DNA of 64,000 bases from Methanocellaceae archaeon UBA148 (GTDB lineage Archaea > Halobacteriota > UBA148): NCBI GenBank assembly GCA_002495885.1, contig DAHG01000033.1:1-64000 (forward strand), read 5' to 3'. Under the pieces are notes generated by a model, which was not told where the DNA came from, did not search any database, and saw only the letters and a program-made list of their open reading frames with translations. The position numbers and the translations under genes are program-made. This document shows positions 25,058 through 35,026 of this stretch, piece after piece. Within the stretch, counting starts at the first letter, position 1. Each line of letters begins with the position of its first letter.

Positions 25058-25966
25058 AATCCTCTCGACATTACCTTTCTTAGATAGAAGCACAACTCTA
25101 CTAACCTTAGAATCATCAGCGATCTGGTAGCCAGAGGCATAAGCTAAATGCTCAGCGAAATTTAGAACGCTGGCATGAGAAGGCATAGCACTTCTAGGAA
25201 GCCTCTGTCGTGAGAAGCCCAAGTGCATGTATGCCTTTGTTTCTATGTAATCCGGCTCTGCCTTATCTATCAGGCGCGCATATTTTTCCAGCTCTTTCAG
25301 ATTTAAGCCTTCTACGAGCGTGATTCTGATTACTGTCCGCGTATTTAAAGTGGACAAAAGTTCTAAGGATTCATTTATTTGTGACCATCTATCTTGGATG
25401 GGATTGCAAATTCTGGTATAAGTCTCTCGGTCCGGCGCATTCAAGGAGATATATAGTTGCGTGGGTTTTACTTTGGCAAGCATTTCCGGGTTCGTCCCGT
25501 TCGTCACGAGAAATGTGCTCATTTTACGCCTGTGAAATTCGTCGATCAACTCTGCCAGAAAAGGGTATAAAGTCGGCTCGCCCACAAGGGATATCGCCGC
25601 ATGCCGAGGATGTTGTGCCTCCTCAAGTTTACTGAGATTTGTCGTAGCTGACCCGGCATAGCCTGAGATCAATCTCATCTGTTCACCCATACAGCCGTCC
25701 ACAATGGTCTCAGGAGGGTCCCATTCGTGTTTGGGCATGATCATCTCTACGGGCCGCCAACAGAAAAGGCAGCGATGATTGCACTCCAACGAAGGGGTCA
25801 TCTGTAAGCACCTGTGAGAGGATATGCCATAGAATTTCGACTTGTAGCAAACACCTTCGTCTCTGAGAGATTTTTTAAGCCACAGGCAGGGCTTGACTGC
25901 GCTATGCTGCCCTATCAAATGATGTCCTTGTTTCCCAAGCAGATGTGCATAATTCTCTTGCTGCAC
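25037..25966 (-). CDS. taw1: 4-demethylwyosine synthase Taw1 (radical SAM)
   Basis: Taw1 condenses pyruvate with N1-methylguanosine-37 of tRNA-Phe to form the tricyclic wyosine base. The 309 residues carry the radical SAM cluster CNHRCLFC (Cys 62, 66, 69) and the three further cysteines (27, 40, 53) that bind the second 4Fe-4S cluster. SLVGEPTLYPFL and VTNGTNPEML are SAM-binding blocks, and WDPPETIVDGCM is a TYW1 hallmark. It is monocistronic, preceded by an AT-rich gap. Very confident. Confidence 0.95.
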   Translation of the reverse strand: MQQENYAHLLGKQGHHLIGQHSAVKPCLWLKKSLRDEGVCYKSKFYGISSHRCLQMTPSLECNHRCLFCWRPVEMIMPKHEWDPPETIVDGCMGEQMRLISGYAGSATTNLSKLEEAQHPRHAAISLVGEPTLYPFLAELIDEFHRRKMSTFLVTNGTNPEMLAKVKPTQLYISLNAPDRETYTRICNPIQDRWSQINESLELLSTLNTRTVIRITLVEGLNLKELEKYARLIDKAEPDYIETKAYMHLGFSRQRLPRSAMPSHASVLNFAEHLAYASGYQIADDSKVSRVVLLSKKGNVERISLASTE

Positions 25967-26314
25967 GTTCTAAATCTCCTGTTTCTAAATCTACGATGTA
26001 GAATTGGATCTAGCGCAGATTAAATATAATGTATTTAACTCTAAGAAATAGTTTCGCTGCGTACATATCAGATTAGAGATTGTATTGGATGTACAATATA
26101 TTCTGGAAGGGCGCAAAGGATAAGATAATTGAGATATATGGTAATATAAGCAACAAATAACTGAGCAAGATAAACAATCTTTTATATATATATATATATA
26201 TATATTTAGCATATAGAGTTAAAATAAAGAAATAGTTTAGATAGAAATAGTTGTAAGCAAGCTTAAAAGTAAAAATGAGGATAAGCGTTAGAATAAGTAT
26301 TGAAGGGTATCACC
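25967..26314. other. 348-bp AT-rich gap before the TIR-STAND gene
   Basis: No credible gene is seen. It contains a dinucleotide TA run at 26183-26205 and several A/T-rich promoter-like stretches. The change to strong AT bias begins here and continues to about 28.9 kb, marking the boundary of an accessory island. Confidence 0.5.
26183..26205. repeat. (TA)n simple repeat
   Basis: About eleven TA units lie 110 bp upstream of the TIR gene. The run may act as an easily melted promoter element or be a slippage-prone neutral repeat. Confidence 0.8.
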
Positions 26315-28902
26315 ATGGAAAAGAGTAAGAAATTAAAACTTTTTATTTGCTACTCACATAAAGACAATTCTAGTGATAATCCCTACGTAGAACAATTCAA
26401 AGAACATATCGCTCCGCTCAAAGATTTAATAGAAGAGTGGTATGATCGCGAAATTTTACCCGGCGATGATTATCAAAATCAAATTGATAATAATTTAGAA
26501 GAAGCAGACATAATTTGTTTATTTATCTCATCACATTTTTTTTATTCAGATAGCTGTAAAAAAGAAAAAAAGAAAGCATTGGAATTGAGAGAACAGAAAG
26601 GAATTCCAATTATTTCAATCATTTTGTCCGATTGTGGGTGGTTAGATGATGAAGATATTTCTAAGACATTAGTTTTGCCCACAGATGGAGAACCTGTCTC
26701 AAGTTTTCAAAATCGAGACGAAGCATGGTATGATGTTTACATCGGATTAAAGAAAGTAATCGAAGAAGAGATAAAAATTAAGCAATTAAAAATAACAGAA
26801 GAATTTGAAAATTTTTTATAAGATACAGAGATTCTAAAAGAAGCACACCCTAAAAAAGAAAGAGTTTTTTTAGATGATGTATTTGTACCTCCTGAGTTAA
26901 GTAAATATGATATTTTAAAAGAAGAAGAAAACATAGGTGCAGATGAATTATTTGAAAATATCTTAAATTATCCAAAGATTGTTATAGCTGGAGAAAGCCA
27001 ATCAGGTAAAACAACTCTGTGTAAAATGATGTTTAAAGAGTTGCGAAAGAAGAATTTTTTTTCCTGTGTATGTATCTGACGAGAAGAATCAGTTCAAAGG
27101 AAAAATAGAAAAAAGAATATTAACTTCACTTCGTAAACAATATGAGGGGGGCGATATAGGTCAAATTGATAGAAAGCGAATAATCCCCCGAATAATCCCG
27201 ATAATAGATGATTTTCATTTTGCTAAGGATAGGGAAAGGCATATTAAAGATTTATCTAAATATCCCCGCTGTATCCTCTTTGTTGATGACATTTTTTGTT
27301 TGAACATTGAAGATGAAAAACTGATTGGGCAATTCTCTCATTTTAAAATAAAAGAATTGACATCTTACCTAATTTATAGATTCATTAAAAAGTGGGTAGG
27401 CTTAACAGATAAAGAAATAGATATTTACAAAGAAATAGATACTTACAAAGATATTGATCAAAAAATAGAAATAATAAAATCCGTTTTAGGAAGAAATATC
27501 GATAGAGGGATTATGCCAGCATATCCCTTTTTTATTTTATCTACCATAGTTAATTACGAAACATTTTCAAGTAAATTTGACCAAGAAATAACATCTCAGG
27601 GTCACTGTTATCAGGCTCTTATATATTTTTATTTAGGGAGACATGGTGTAAGAGTTGATGAAATTGATACATACATGAATTTCCTAACAGAGTTTGCTTC
27701 CTATATTTACAGAGAGGAGAAGTATGAGATATCTCCTGATAATTTTACCTCATTTATGGAGTTGTATTTGGAAAAATATAATCTTCCAATAAATCAAGAG
27801 ATCTTAATTGAAAAATTAAGTCCAATAGTTTCAGTGGATAGCTTTAATAATTACTCATTTAAATATCCATACTTTTATTACTTTTTTGTTGCTAGATATC
27901 TTGTTGAAAATATTGAAGATAACGAAGTAGAGAAAGAAATAAAAAACATAATAGGTAGTCTTCATGTAGCTAAAAATGTCTATATTGCAGTTTTTATGGC
28001 TCATCATTCTAGAAATACCAAAATCTTAGGAGAACTTGAAAAGAGTGCGGAACATTCATTTAATGAATACAAACCTGTAACATTTGTAAAAGATGAAGTT
28101 AAGTTTTTTGATGAACAAGAAAAAATTATTGTTAAAGCAGTTTTGCCACCTGCCAGTACAACACCTGAAAATGAAAGGATGAAAAGATTAAAGATTGAAG
28201 ATGAACAGGAACAGCATCAAAGAGATTTAGAAAAAAAAAGAAAAAGTCGATGAAGAAGATTTTTTGGAAATAGGATCTTTGGAAATAGAATTAAGGAGAG
28301 CTATTAGGACAGTAGAAGTTATGGGGTGCATTATCAAAAATAGGGCAGGCTCATTAGAAAAAACGAAACTTGAAAGAATATTTGTAGAAGGAATGAATGT
28401 TAACTTAAGAATTTTATCCTATTTCTTTGGAATGATAAAAAGTGAAGATATAAGCAATGCCGTAATTGATATTATATCAGAAAGATTAATAAAAATAAAT
28501 GAAGAAAGCAAAAGCGAACTAAGTGACGAAAATCTGCGCAAAAAAGCAAAAAAAAAATTTTGGAATTTGATGTTTGATGTTACGTATGCTATCGTTAATA
28601 AGACTGTTCACTCGTTAGGTTCAGATAAATTAACTGCAATTGTTGAAAAAGTTTGTTATGAAGTTAACACTCCCGCCTCTTTCTTGGTAAAACATGGGAT
28701 TTTAATGTGGTACAATAAGAATCCACAAATTGATGAAATTGAAAAAAAGATTAAGGAAAAGGACTTTTCCAAAATAGCAGAAATGATAATAATCTCAATG
28801 GTTGTGAATCATTGCTCTGAACATCCAATTAGTGCTAGAGAAAAACAAAAAATTCAAGACACATTGAGAATTCCGTCAAGAAAACTTTTAAAAAGAGGTT
28901 AA
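26315..28902 (+). pseudogene. TIR-domain STAND NTPase (defence-type), three lesions
   Basis: The reconstructed protein is about 860 residues. The TIR domain (26315-26821) has LFICYSHKDN at the start, EWYDREILPGDDY and the SDSCKKEKKKAL helix with the putative NADase Glu. An in-frame TAA at 26819-26821 interrupts it. The same frame continues FLDDVFVPPEL and Walker A GESQSGKTTL (about 26983-27012). One extra T in a T8 run (27055-27062) shifts to the next frame, with Walker B IIPIIDDFHF. One extra A in the A9 run near 28231 shifts again to the helical C-terminus (to 28902). TIR-STAND proteins sense phage and deplete NAD. Strong AT bias suggests transfer. Confidence 0.8.
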
Positions 28903-29008
28903 TGAAGGATTATGGAGGGGATTCATATTAGAAAAATCTTCATCAAATGTTTTGCTTAATCTTCAACTAAACATATTTATTTAGCATTGTGCTTTAATGT
29001 AGATTTGA

Positions 29009-31945
29009 ATGGAAAGAGACGAGTTCTTAAAGATTTCATTAATATTGTCGGCTTCGCTTATCGTCAGAGTTCTACTTTTTCCTGCCGAAGGCTATTACAT
29101 AGACACCAACACGTTTACAGCCTGGCATGCCTCTGCAGCAGAGGGACTGCGTACCTTCTATGACAGGGGGTGGTCAGATTATCCTCCTTTCAGCATCTAC
29201 ATATTCTGGATATTTGGAAAAATCGCCAAGTACTTTTCGCTTTTCAATACCAGCCATTTTGTTTATTTGTTAAAGCTGCCTTCAAATCTCTTCGACATGG
29301 GCATCTCTCTTTTTATTTTCTTTTTTTTACGTAAAAAAATCGGTTTTAACCATGCCGCTTTCATAATGGCAATCTATGCCTTCAACCCGGCAACCATTTA
29401 CAACCTGGCTGTTTGGGGGCAGATGGATTCGATTTACACCTTTTTCATGATCTCTTCCATAATATGTCTCATCTACAACAAGCCGGAATTGTCAGCCTCT
29501 TCTCTCGCCATAGCCATGCTAACCAAACCCCAGAGCATTGCCATTCTACCAGTCATAGGCTTCTTCATCATCAAGAAATATGATGTAAAGAGGATAATAA
29601 CATCTCTTGCAGCTTCTGCTGCCTCGGTTTTTCTCGTCATCCTGCCCTTTAGATGGAGTAACCCCCTTGAATTCCTGATTAACATATATTCTACCGGCTA
29701 TGGATACTATGCTTTCAACTCGGTAAGCGCCTACAATATCTGGGCATTTGCCGGTCTTTGGAAGCCAGACTCGATAGAATTGCTGTTTTTAAGTTGCCAT
29801 GTATGGGGCATCATCTTGTTTGGGGCGCTTGTGTTGTTCGTGCTTTATTGCCTAAACAAAAGAGATGACACGGAATCGCTGATCTTCTCCTCCTTCTTGC
29901 TCTCTCTCGGATTTTTTATGCTGATGACAAGGATGCATGAAAGATACATGTTTCCAGTATTCGCCATTTTGGCTTTAATCATGAACCACGAAAAAATAAA
30001 GACGATCTATAGCACCCTGGCTGCCACATACCTATTCAACTTGGCATATATTTTGAGTTTTATCAGTGAAGATAACTTCGTCCCTGACAATGATGCATCT
30101 TTAATAATTTTACCCTTGATAAATCTGGCAATACTCGTATATTCCATGTACATCATGTATTCAACTCGTTTTCTTAAGAAAATAGAACTGAAAGATGATG
30201 GGCTCGATTTAAAAAAGCCTGACCTGAAAAAGTTAGTAGAGATGATTCCTGATAAGGAGGTCGTGAGTAAAATCAAGATTACAAGGCGAGACCTTGCAGT
30301 GATGTTTATTCTCACCGTCACCTTTTTTTCCATCACAGTTTTCAACCTGGGGGCCACAGAAATGCCAGCAACAGAGTGGCATCCCATAAACGAAGTAGAG
30401 AGCTTTTACATAGACCTTGGATCTGTGCAAACCGTCGACGGAATTGCAATTTTAATCAAAGACGAGAATTCCACAACGGTGAATATTTACTGCGGAAGTC
30501 CGGATCATTGGAATTTTTCTATAAATTATGCAAGATCAGGAGTCTACTATTTCTGGGATGATGTACCGATAAGCAGTTTTGACGCCCAGTACGTCAGATT
30601 TGACTTTGAAGATTCTTCGGCAGAGATCCTAGAAATAGCAATATTTGGCAACAAAAAGAAACTCGAAATAAAAGATATAATTGATAGATATGAAAATGCC
30701 CAGTCAGATGGAAGGCAGTTAAAGAACCTGATAGATGAGCAGGTTTTAGTGGAAGAGCCCCTGACCTATAGGTCAGGCACATATTTCGATGAGATATATT
30801 TTGTGAGAACTGCTTATGAACATCTGGATTTCAAAGAGCCTTTTGAGTGGACTCATCCCCCACTCAGTAAACTCATAATAGCTGGTGGAATTCTCTTATT
30901 CGGTTCCAATCCATTTGCCTGGAGGATAATAGAAGTGCTAGTTGCCACGTCAGTAATCCCGATCATGTTCATGTTCGGCAAGAAAATTTCCGGGACTTCT
31001 CTCGGGGGATTTATAGCCGCATTTCTCATGACATTTGACTTCATGCATTTTGCAGAAACCAGACTAGCAACAGGGGATACGTTCATATTCTTTTTCTTGA
31101 TCCTAATGTTCTACTTTTTCTTCGATTATTTCCAAGGAGCCTTTAAAAAGGGCTGGAAAGAGGCGGGTCTACCCTTATTTTTAAGCACCCTGTTTTTTGG
31201 TCTTGCCATCTCAACGAAGTGGTATGCAATGTACGGGTTTATGGGGATGGCTTCTCTGTTTGTCCTCCTAAAACTAAAAGAATTTTCATCGATTGAAAAG
31301 AAGGATAATGTGCAAAAGTACCTATTTTACCCCCTATTGATCGTCTGTTTTTCCCTGGCAATTTCGATAACCATCTATATCCTGACATACATACCCTACA
31401 TGCTGGCAGGCCATAGTTTAGGGGATGTGATAAACCTCCAGTTTACCATGTACGGGTATCATTCGTCTCTCACTGCATCACATCCATTCGCATCACCTTG
31501 GTGGAGCTGGCCCTTAATGCTCAAACCGATGTGGATTTACAGCAATACTTTAGATGGAATCGTTTCAACCATCGTTTTGATGGGGAATCCAGCCATATGG
31601 TGGGTCGGTATAATCTTCTTAATTTTAACAGCCACAAAAATGGTGAGAGACAGGGATAAAACCTGTATGTTCATAGTAGTGCTGTTTCTTTCCCAGTGGA
31701 TCCCATATGTCCCGATTTCAAGGGCGTTATTTATATATCACTTCTACGCAAACTTGCCTTTTATGGTTCTGGCTATTACATATTGGATGAATAATTTGTG
31801 GAATGAGAAGACAAAATGGTTAGTTATCGCGTATTTGGCGGTGACATTGATTTTGTTCCTTATCTATTATCCAGTGATATCCGGATACCCCATAGCATAT
31901 GAATATAAAGAAGGTCTGAGATTGTTAGAAAATTGGATATTTTAA
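29009..31945 (+). CDS. two-headed GT-C glycosyltransferase: mannosyltransferase-like plus PMT domain
   Basis: The 978-residue multispanning protein joins three parts. Residues about 1-390 are a GT-C membrane domain with WSDYPPFSIYIFW and NLAVWGQMDSIYTFFM, resembling polyprenyl-sugar-dependent transferases. About 440-560 is an extracytoplasmic beta-sandwich-like segment recalling F5/8-type carbohydrate binding. About 570-978 is a dolichyl-phosphate-mannose protein mannosyltransferase (PMT) domain with FDEIYFVRTAYEHLD and EWTHPPLSKLIIAGG. It heads a same-strand cluster with an EmrE-like protein and a DPM-type GT2. Transfer of sugars from lipid carriers onto surface protein or glycan is inferred. 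The fusion is unusual. Confidence 0.85.
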   Translation: MERDEFLKISLILSASLIVRVLLFPAEGYYIDTNTFTAWHASAAEGLRTFYDRGWSDYPPFSIYIFWIFGKIAKYFSLFNTSHFVYLLKLPSNLFDMGISLFIFFFLRKKIGFNHAAFIMAIYAFNPATIYNLAVWGQMDSIYTFFMISSIICLIYNKPELSASSLAIAMLTKPQSIAILPVIGFFIIKKYDVKRIITSLAASAASVFLVILPFRWSNPLEFLINIYSTGYGYYAFNSVSAYNIWAFAGLWKPDSIELLFLSCHVWGIILFGALVLFVLYCLNKRDDTESLIFSSFLLSLGFFMLMTRMHERYMFPVFAILALIMNHEKIKTIYSTLAATYLFNLAYILSFISEDNFVPDNDASLIILPLINLAILVYSMYIMYSTRFLKKIELKDDGLDLKKPDLKKLVEMIPDKEVVSKIKITRRDLAVMFILTVTFFSITVFNLGATEMPATEWHPINEVESFYIDLGSVQTVDGIAILIKDENSTTVNIYCGSPDHWNFSINYARSGVYYFWDDVPISSFDAQYVRFDFEDSSAEILEIAIFGNKKKLEIKDIIDRYENAQSDGRQLKNLIDEQVLVEEPLTYRSGTYFDEIYFVRTAYEHLDFKEPFEWTHPPLSKLIIAGGILLFGSNPFAWRIIEVLVATSVIPIMFMFGKKISGTSLGGFIAAFLMTFDFMHFAETRLATGDTFIFFFLILMFYFFFDYFQGAFKKGWKEAGLPLFLSTLFFGLAISTKWYAMYGFMGMASLFVLLKLKEFSSIEKKDNVQKYLFYPLLIVCFSLAISITIYILTYIPYMLAGHSLGDVINLQFTMYGYHSSLTASHPFASPWWSWPLMLKPMWIYSNTLDGIVSTIVLMGNPAIWWVGIIFLILTATKMVRDRDKTCMFIVVLFLSQWIPYVPISRALFIYHFYANLPFMVLAITYWMNNLWNEKTKWLVIAYLAVTLILFLIYYPVISGYPIAYEYKEGLRLLENWIF

Positions 31946-31969
31946 GTAAAGGAAGGAAGGTGCAACAAA

Positions 31970-32332
31970 ATGAACGTAATTCTATTTATCTTATTTGCTG
32001 CCGTTACTGCTGCCTTTGGGCAGTTAGGATTTAAGCTGGGAATGAATCAGGTCGGAGAAGTGAGCAAAATATCACCAAGCGTTCTCTTGGAAATGGTTTT
32101 TAATCCATATGTGCTAATTGGTCTTGTTCTGTATGGAGCCAGCACAGTTTCTTGGCTGGTAGCATTGTCCAAAGAAAATCTGAATTTTGTCTATGCCTTC
32201 ACAAGCCTGATACTAGTAATGGTTTTTCTCCTCTCCCTCGCCTTCTTAGGGGAGAGTGTTACGGTATATAATACTCTTGGATATTCCCTGATTATTTTGG
32301 GCTTATTAATAATCTTTTTTTACCAGAGGTAA
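31970..32332 (+). CDS. EmrE/ArnE-like four-helix membrane protein
   Basis: A 120-residue protein has four helices (about 2-20, 44-65, 72-92, 98-117). FGQLGFKLGMNQVG follows the first helix, and SLAFLGESVTVYNTLGYSLIILG matches the last two helices of EamA/SMR-type proteins. In glycan clusters these act as lipid-linked sugar flippase subunits. Its place between the PMT fusion and a DPM-type GT2 supports that over drug export. The Shine-Dalgarno GGAAGG sits before ATG 31970, 25 bp after the upstream stop. Confidence 0.8.
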   Translation: MNVILFILFAAVTAAFGQLGFKLGMNQVGEVSKISPSVLLEMVFNPYVLIGLVLYGASTVSWLVALSKENLNFVYAFTSLILVMVFLLSLAFLGESVTVYNTLGYSLIILGLLIIFFYQR

Positions 32333-32333
32333 A

Positions 32334-33056
32334 ATGAGAGGATCAGTCATATTTCCAGCTTATAACGAGGCAAATAAAATAGAAGTGGCAGTGGAGAGGA
32401 CCATTGGGATTCTCAATAAAAATAAAAATGAAATAAATACGAGCTACGAGATTATCATAGCAGAGGATGGAAGCACCGACGGAACAGACAAAATTGCGAA
32501 GAATTTAGCAGAAAAGTTTGAAGCTGTAAAACACATACACAGCGATGTTCGACTAGGTCGAGGAGGGGCTTTAAAAAACGCATTTAAAAATGCAAGCGGC
32601 GAGATCATGGTTTACATGGATGTCGACTTAGCGACTGATATCGAACAATTGGATGAGCTGATAGGCAGTATAAGAGAGGGATACGATTTTGCTACCGGGT
32701 CCCGAATGCTACATGAGAGCAAAACGAAAAGAACCTGGAAGAGGAGTATAGCAAGTAAAGGATATAATTTTTTGATAAGAACCCTTCTAAGATCCGAGAT
32801 AAAGGACCACCAATGCGGATTTAAATCTTTTAAAAGAGAGCCTTTGTTTGATTTGCTAGACGAAATTAAAGATCAACACTGGTTTTGGGATACGGAACTG
32901 CTCGTTCGGGCGCAGAGAAAAGGCTACCGCATCAGGGAGTTTCCCGTGAACTGGGCTCATACCGGTGCAACCAAGGTGGATTTAATAAAAGATGTCATCG
33001 GAATGGGCTCTCAGGCTTTCAGGCTCTGGTGGGAGCTGGATGTTTTGAAGACCTGA
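32334..33056 (+). CDS. GT2 dolichyl-phosphate-sugar synthase-like enzyme
   Basis: This 240-residue GT-A transferase has VIFPAYNEANKIEVAVE (about 5-21), IIAEDGSTDGTDKIAKN (42-58), GRGGALKNAFKNASGE (75-90), the metal-binding DVDLATD (95-101) and DHQCGFKSFKREPLF near 160. It has no C-terminal membrane helices. It likely makes a polyprenyl-phosphate hexose donor for the PMT fusion two genes upstream; the EmrE-like protein between may flip the lipid. ATG is one base after the previous stop, so it is tightly coupled. Confidence 0.88.
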   Translation: MRGSVIFPAYNEANKIEVAVERTIGILNKNKNEINTSYEIIIAEDGSTDGTDKIAKNLAEKFEAVKHIHSDVRLGRGGALKNAFKNASGEIMVYMDVDLATDIEQLDELIGSIREGYDFATGSRMLHESKTKRTWKRSIASKGYNFLIRTLLRSEIKDHQCGFKSFKREPLFDLLDEIKDQHWFWDTELLVRAQRKGYRIREFPVNWAHTGATKVDLIKDVIGMGSQAFRLWWELDVLKT

Positions 33057-33319
33057 TGAACTTTCGACGGGGACGACTGATGCGATGCAGTCAGTCAAGT
33101 CAATAAATCATTTTAGATATCAAACCATTTCAGTTCCAAAGTCTAAAAATAGTTATTTATCGATAGAAGATGTCAAGACTGCCGATATTACCTAGCAGAT
33201 TGAGTATTCTGTCTTACATGTCATATTGGTCGTGCAATATTTTAAGAGGCTATAGATGTTTTTTAATTTTTTTCTTTTCTTTGAGAGTACGGATTTAGAC
33301 GATACTTTGCAATATTAGC

Positions 33320-35026
33320 TCACATCGATTCCGGAGCTATTATCCCCAGCAAATTCAAGACATTAGCCAAAACAATTCTTGCGCATTCCACGAGGGCTAG
33401 TCTCGCTTTTCTCGTATCACCCTCCGCCTTAAGCACCGGGATATGGAGATAGAACTGGTTGAACTTCTCAGCAAGCTCCCGGGCATAGGTGGCAACGATG
33501 TTCGGCTTCAGATCATGTGCAGCAGAAGCTACAATGCTGGGGAAGAAAGCCATCTTCTTGATCAGCTCTACTTCACATGGTTCTTTAAGCAGAGAGGGAT
33601 CGAAATCTTCCAAGCTGGCTTTGCTAAGAATGCTACACGCCCTGGCATGTGCATATTGAATGAAGGGAGCGCCTTGCTTCTCAAAATCAAGGGCCTCTTC
33701 CCACTTAAAAGTAATCATTTTTTCAGGAGCCACCTTAACGGTGTCAAATCGGACCGCCCCCATCCCAACGATGCCTGCTATCTTTCGTTTTTGATCTTCT
33801 GGTAGATCAAGCCTTCTTTTTTGGACCTCTATGTAAGCCCTATCAAACGCCTCATCCAGCAGATCATCGAGATCTACGACGACGCCAGCTCTAGTAGACA
33901 TCCGACCTTCAGGCAATGAGACAAACGAGTAAAACACGATTTTAGGCTCCCTTTCGATTCCAAGTATTTTAAGAGCTGTTTGTAACTGGGACATTGCCAG
34001 TTTCTGGTCCTCACCAAGCACGTTTATAACGACATCGGCGTGATCAAATTTCCAGATATGGTATGCTATGTCTCGGGTGGTGTATAGCGTGATGCCATCG
34101 GAACGTGTCAGTACGAAGTCCTTCTCAAGTCCAAATTCCCCTAGGTCAAGCGTTAATGCACCATCCCTTAGAGAGACATATCTTGTCTTTTTCAGTTTCT
34201 CGAGGATTTTACCTACAGACCCGTCTCTCACAAATTGAGATTCCCACACAAATCGATCATAGTGGATATCGATTCTCTCCAACGTTTGTCTTTGACCCAG
34301 CATGCAGTTTTCCACTACTTTCTTGAATTTCTGAATGGTCTCAGGATCGCCAGACTCGTACTTTGCCAGAATCCCGCTGACTTCTGTATCTATTTTCGGA
34401 TCTTCAGAGATGAGTTCGTTTGCCCTCCGATAGTACCTTACTACATCATGATCGGACTTACCAAGCTCACGTGCTGGTTTTGGTAGAGTGTTCGGATCAA
34501 TTTTATCGTATCCCCAAACGATAGTGGCTATTTGCTTGCCCATGTCATTTACGTAAAACTGTGTATCGACCTCATAGCCCGCTCTCCTAAGAATTCTGGC
34601 AAGGGTGTCACCTATTATCGGATTCCTGCCCCTGCCAACATGGAGAGGCCCAGTAGGATTGACAGAGGTGTGCTCCAAGATGATTCTTTCATCCTTTTTG
34701 GGCAAAGAGCCATAATTCTCGCCCTCTGTGGAGATTTTCTTGATGATATCTTCCAAGAACCCCGTATTGACATAAAAGTTGATGTAGGGGCCTATGACAT
34801 CTGCTTTGTCAATATAGGACCCTTTTGGAATTTGAATTTTTTTAAAGATTTTTGTTGCGATAGTTTGGGGGGACTCCCCGTATTTTGAGGAGAGTTTGAA
34901 GGCCAAAGAAGAGGCTATATCTGCATGTGCTGATGTCTCTAAGCACATATCTTCGGCACCATATCCTGCCGCTTCAACCGCTTCCCGTAATAAAGATTTG
35001 ACTCCATTTTTAAATTCTGGGAACAT
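33320..35026 (-). CDS. argS: arginyl-tRNA synthetase
   Basis: ArgRS is a class I enzyme; 568 residues. The N-terminal additional domain (1-115) leads to the HIGH-type motif in SVNPTGPLHVGRGRNPIIGD (about 125-144). FVLTRSDGITLYTTRDIAYHIW (about 317-338) and VSLPEGRMSTRAG, the family's KMSKS equivalent (about 389-401), follow. The C-terminal DALR anticodon-binding domain ends at LLGIIAPESM. The ATG at 35026 shares its last base with the aRF1 stop codon, so the genes are translationally coupled. Confidence 0.96.
   Translation of the reverse strand: MFPEFKNGVKSLLREAVEAAGYGAEDMCLETSAHADIASSLAFKLSSKYGESPQTIATKIFKKIQIPKGSYIDKADVIGPYINFYVNTGFLEDIIKKISTEGENYGSLPKKDERIILEHTSVNPTGPLHVGRGRNPIIGDTLARILRRAGYEVDTQFYVNDMGKQIATIVWGYDKIDPNTLPKPARELGKSDHDVVRYYRRANELISEDPKIDTEVSGILAKYESGDPETIQKFKKVVENCMLGQRQTLERIDIHYDRFVWESQFVRDGSVGKILEKLKKTRYVSLRDGALTLDLGEFGLEKDFVLTRSDGITLYTTRDIAYHIWKFDHADVVINVLGEDQKLAMSQLQTALKILGIEREPKIVFYSFVSLPEGRMSTRAGVVVDLDDLLDEAFDRAYIEVQKRRLDLPEDQKRKIAGIVGMGAVRFDTVKVAPEKMITFKWEEALDFEKQGAPFIQYAHARACSILSKASLEDFDPSLLKEPCEVELIKKMAFFPSIVASAAHDLKPNIVATYARELAEKFNQFYLHIPVLKAEGDTRKARLALVECARIVLANVLNLLGIIAPESM

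Noticed and set aside
26819..26821. Pyrrolysine or other recoding to explain the STAND stop codon
   Set aside because: The codon is TAA; pyrrolysine uses TAG. The gene also has two frameshifts, so decay or sequencing error is simpler.
19773..33240. An 18-base near-identical inverted-repeat sequence at 19773-19790 and 33223-33240 (17 of 18 matching)
   Set aside because: The first copy lies in well-conserved endonuclease V coding sequence (HDQYIGAS), so similarity to the intergenic second copy is most likely chance in AT-rich palindromic sequence. Two copies are too few to call a repeat family.
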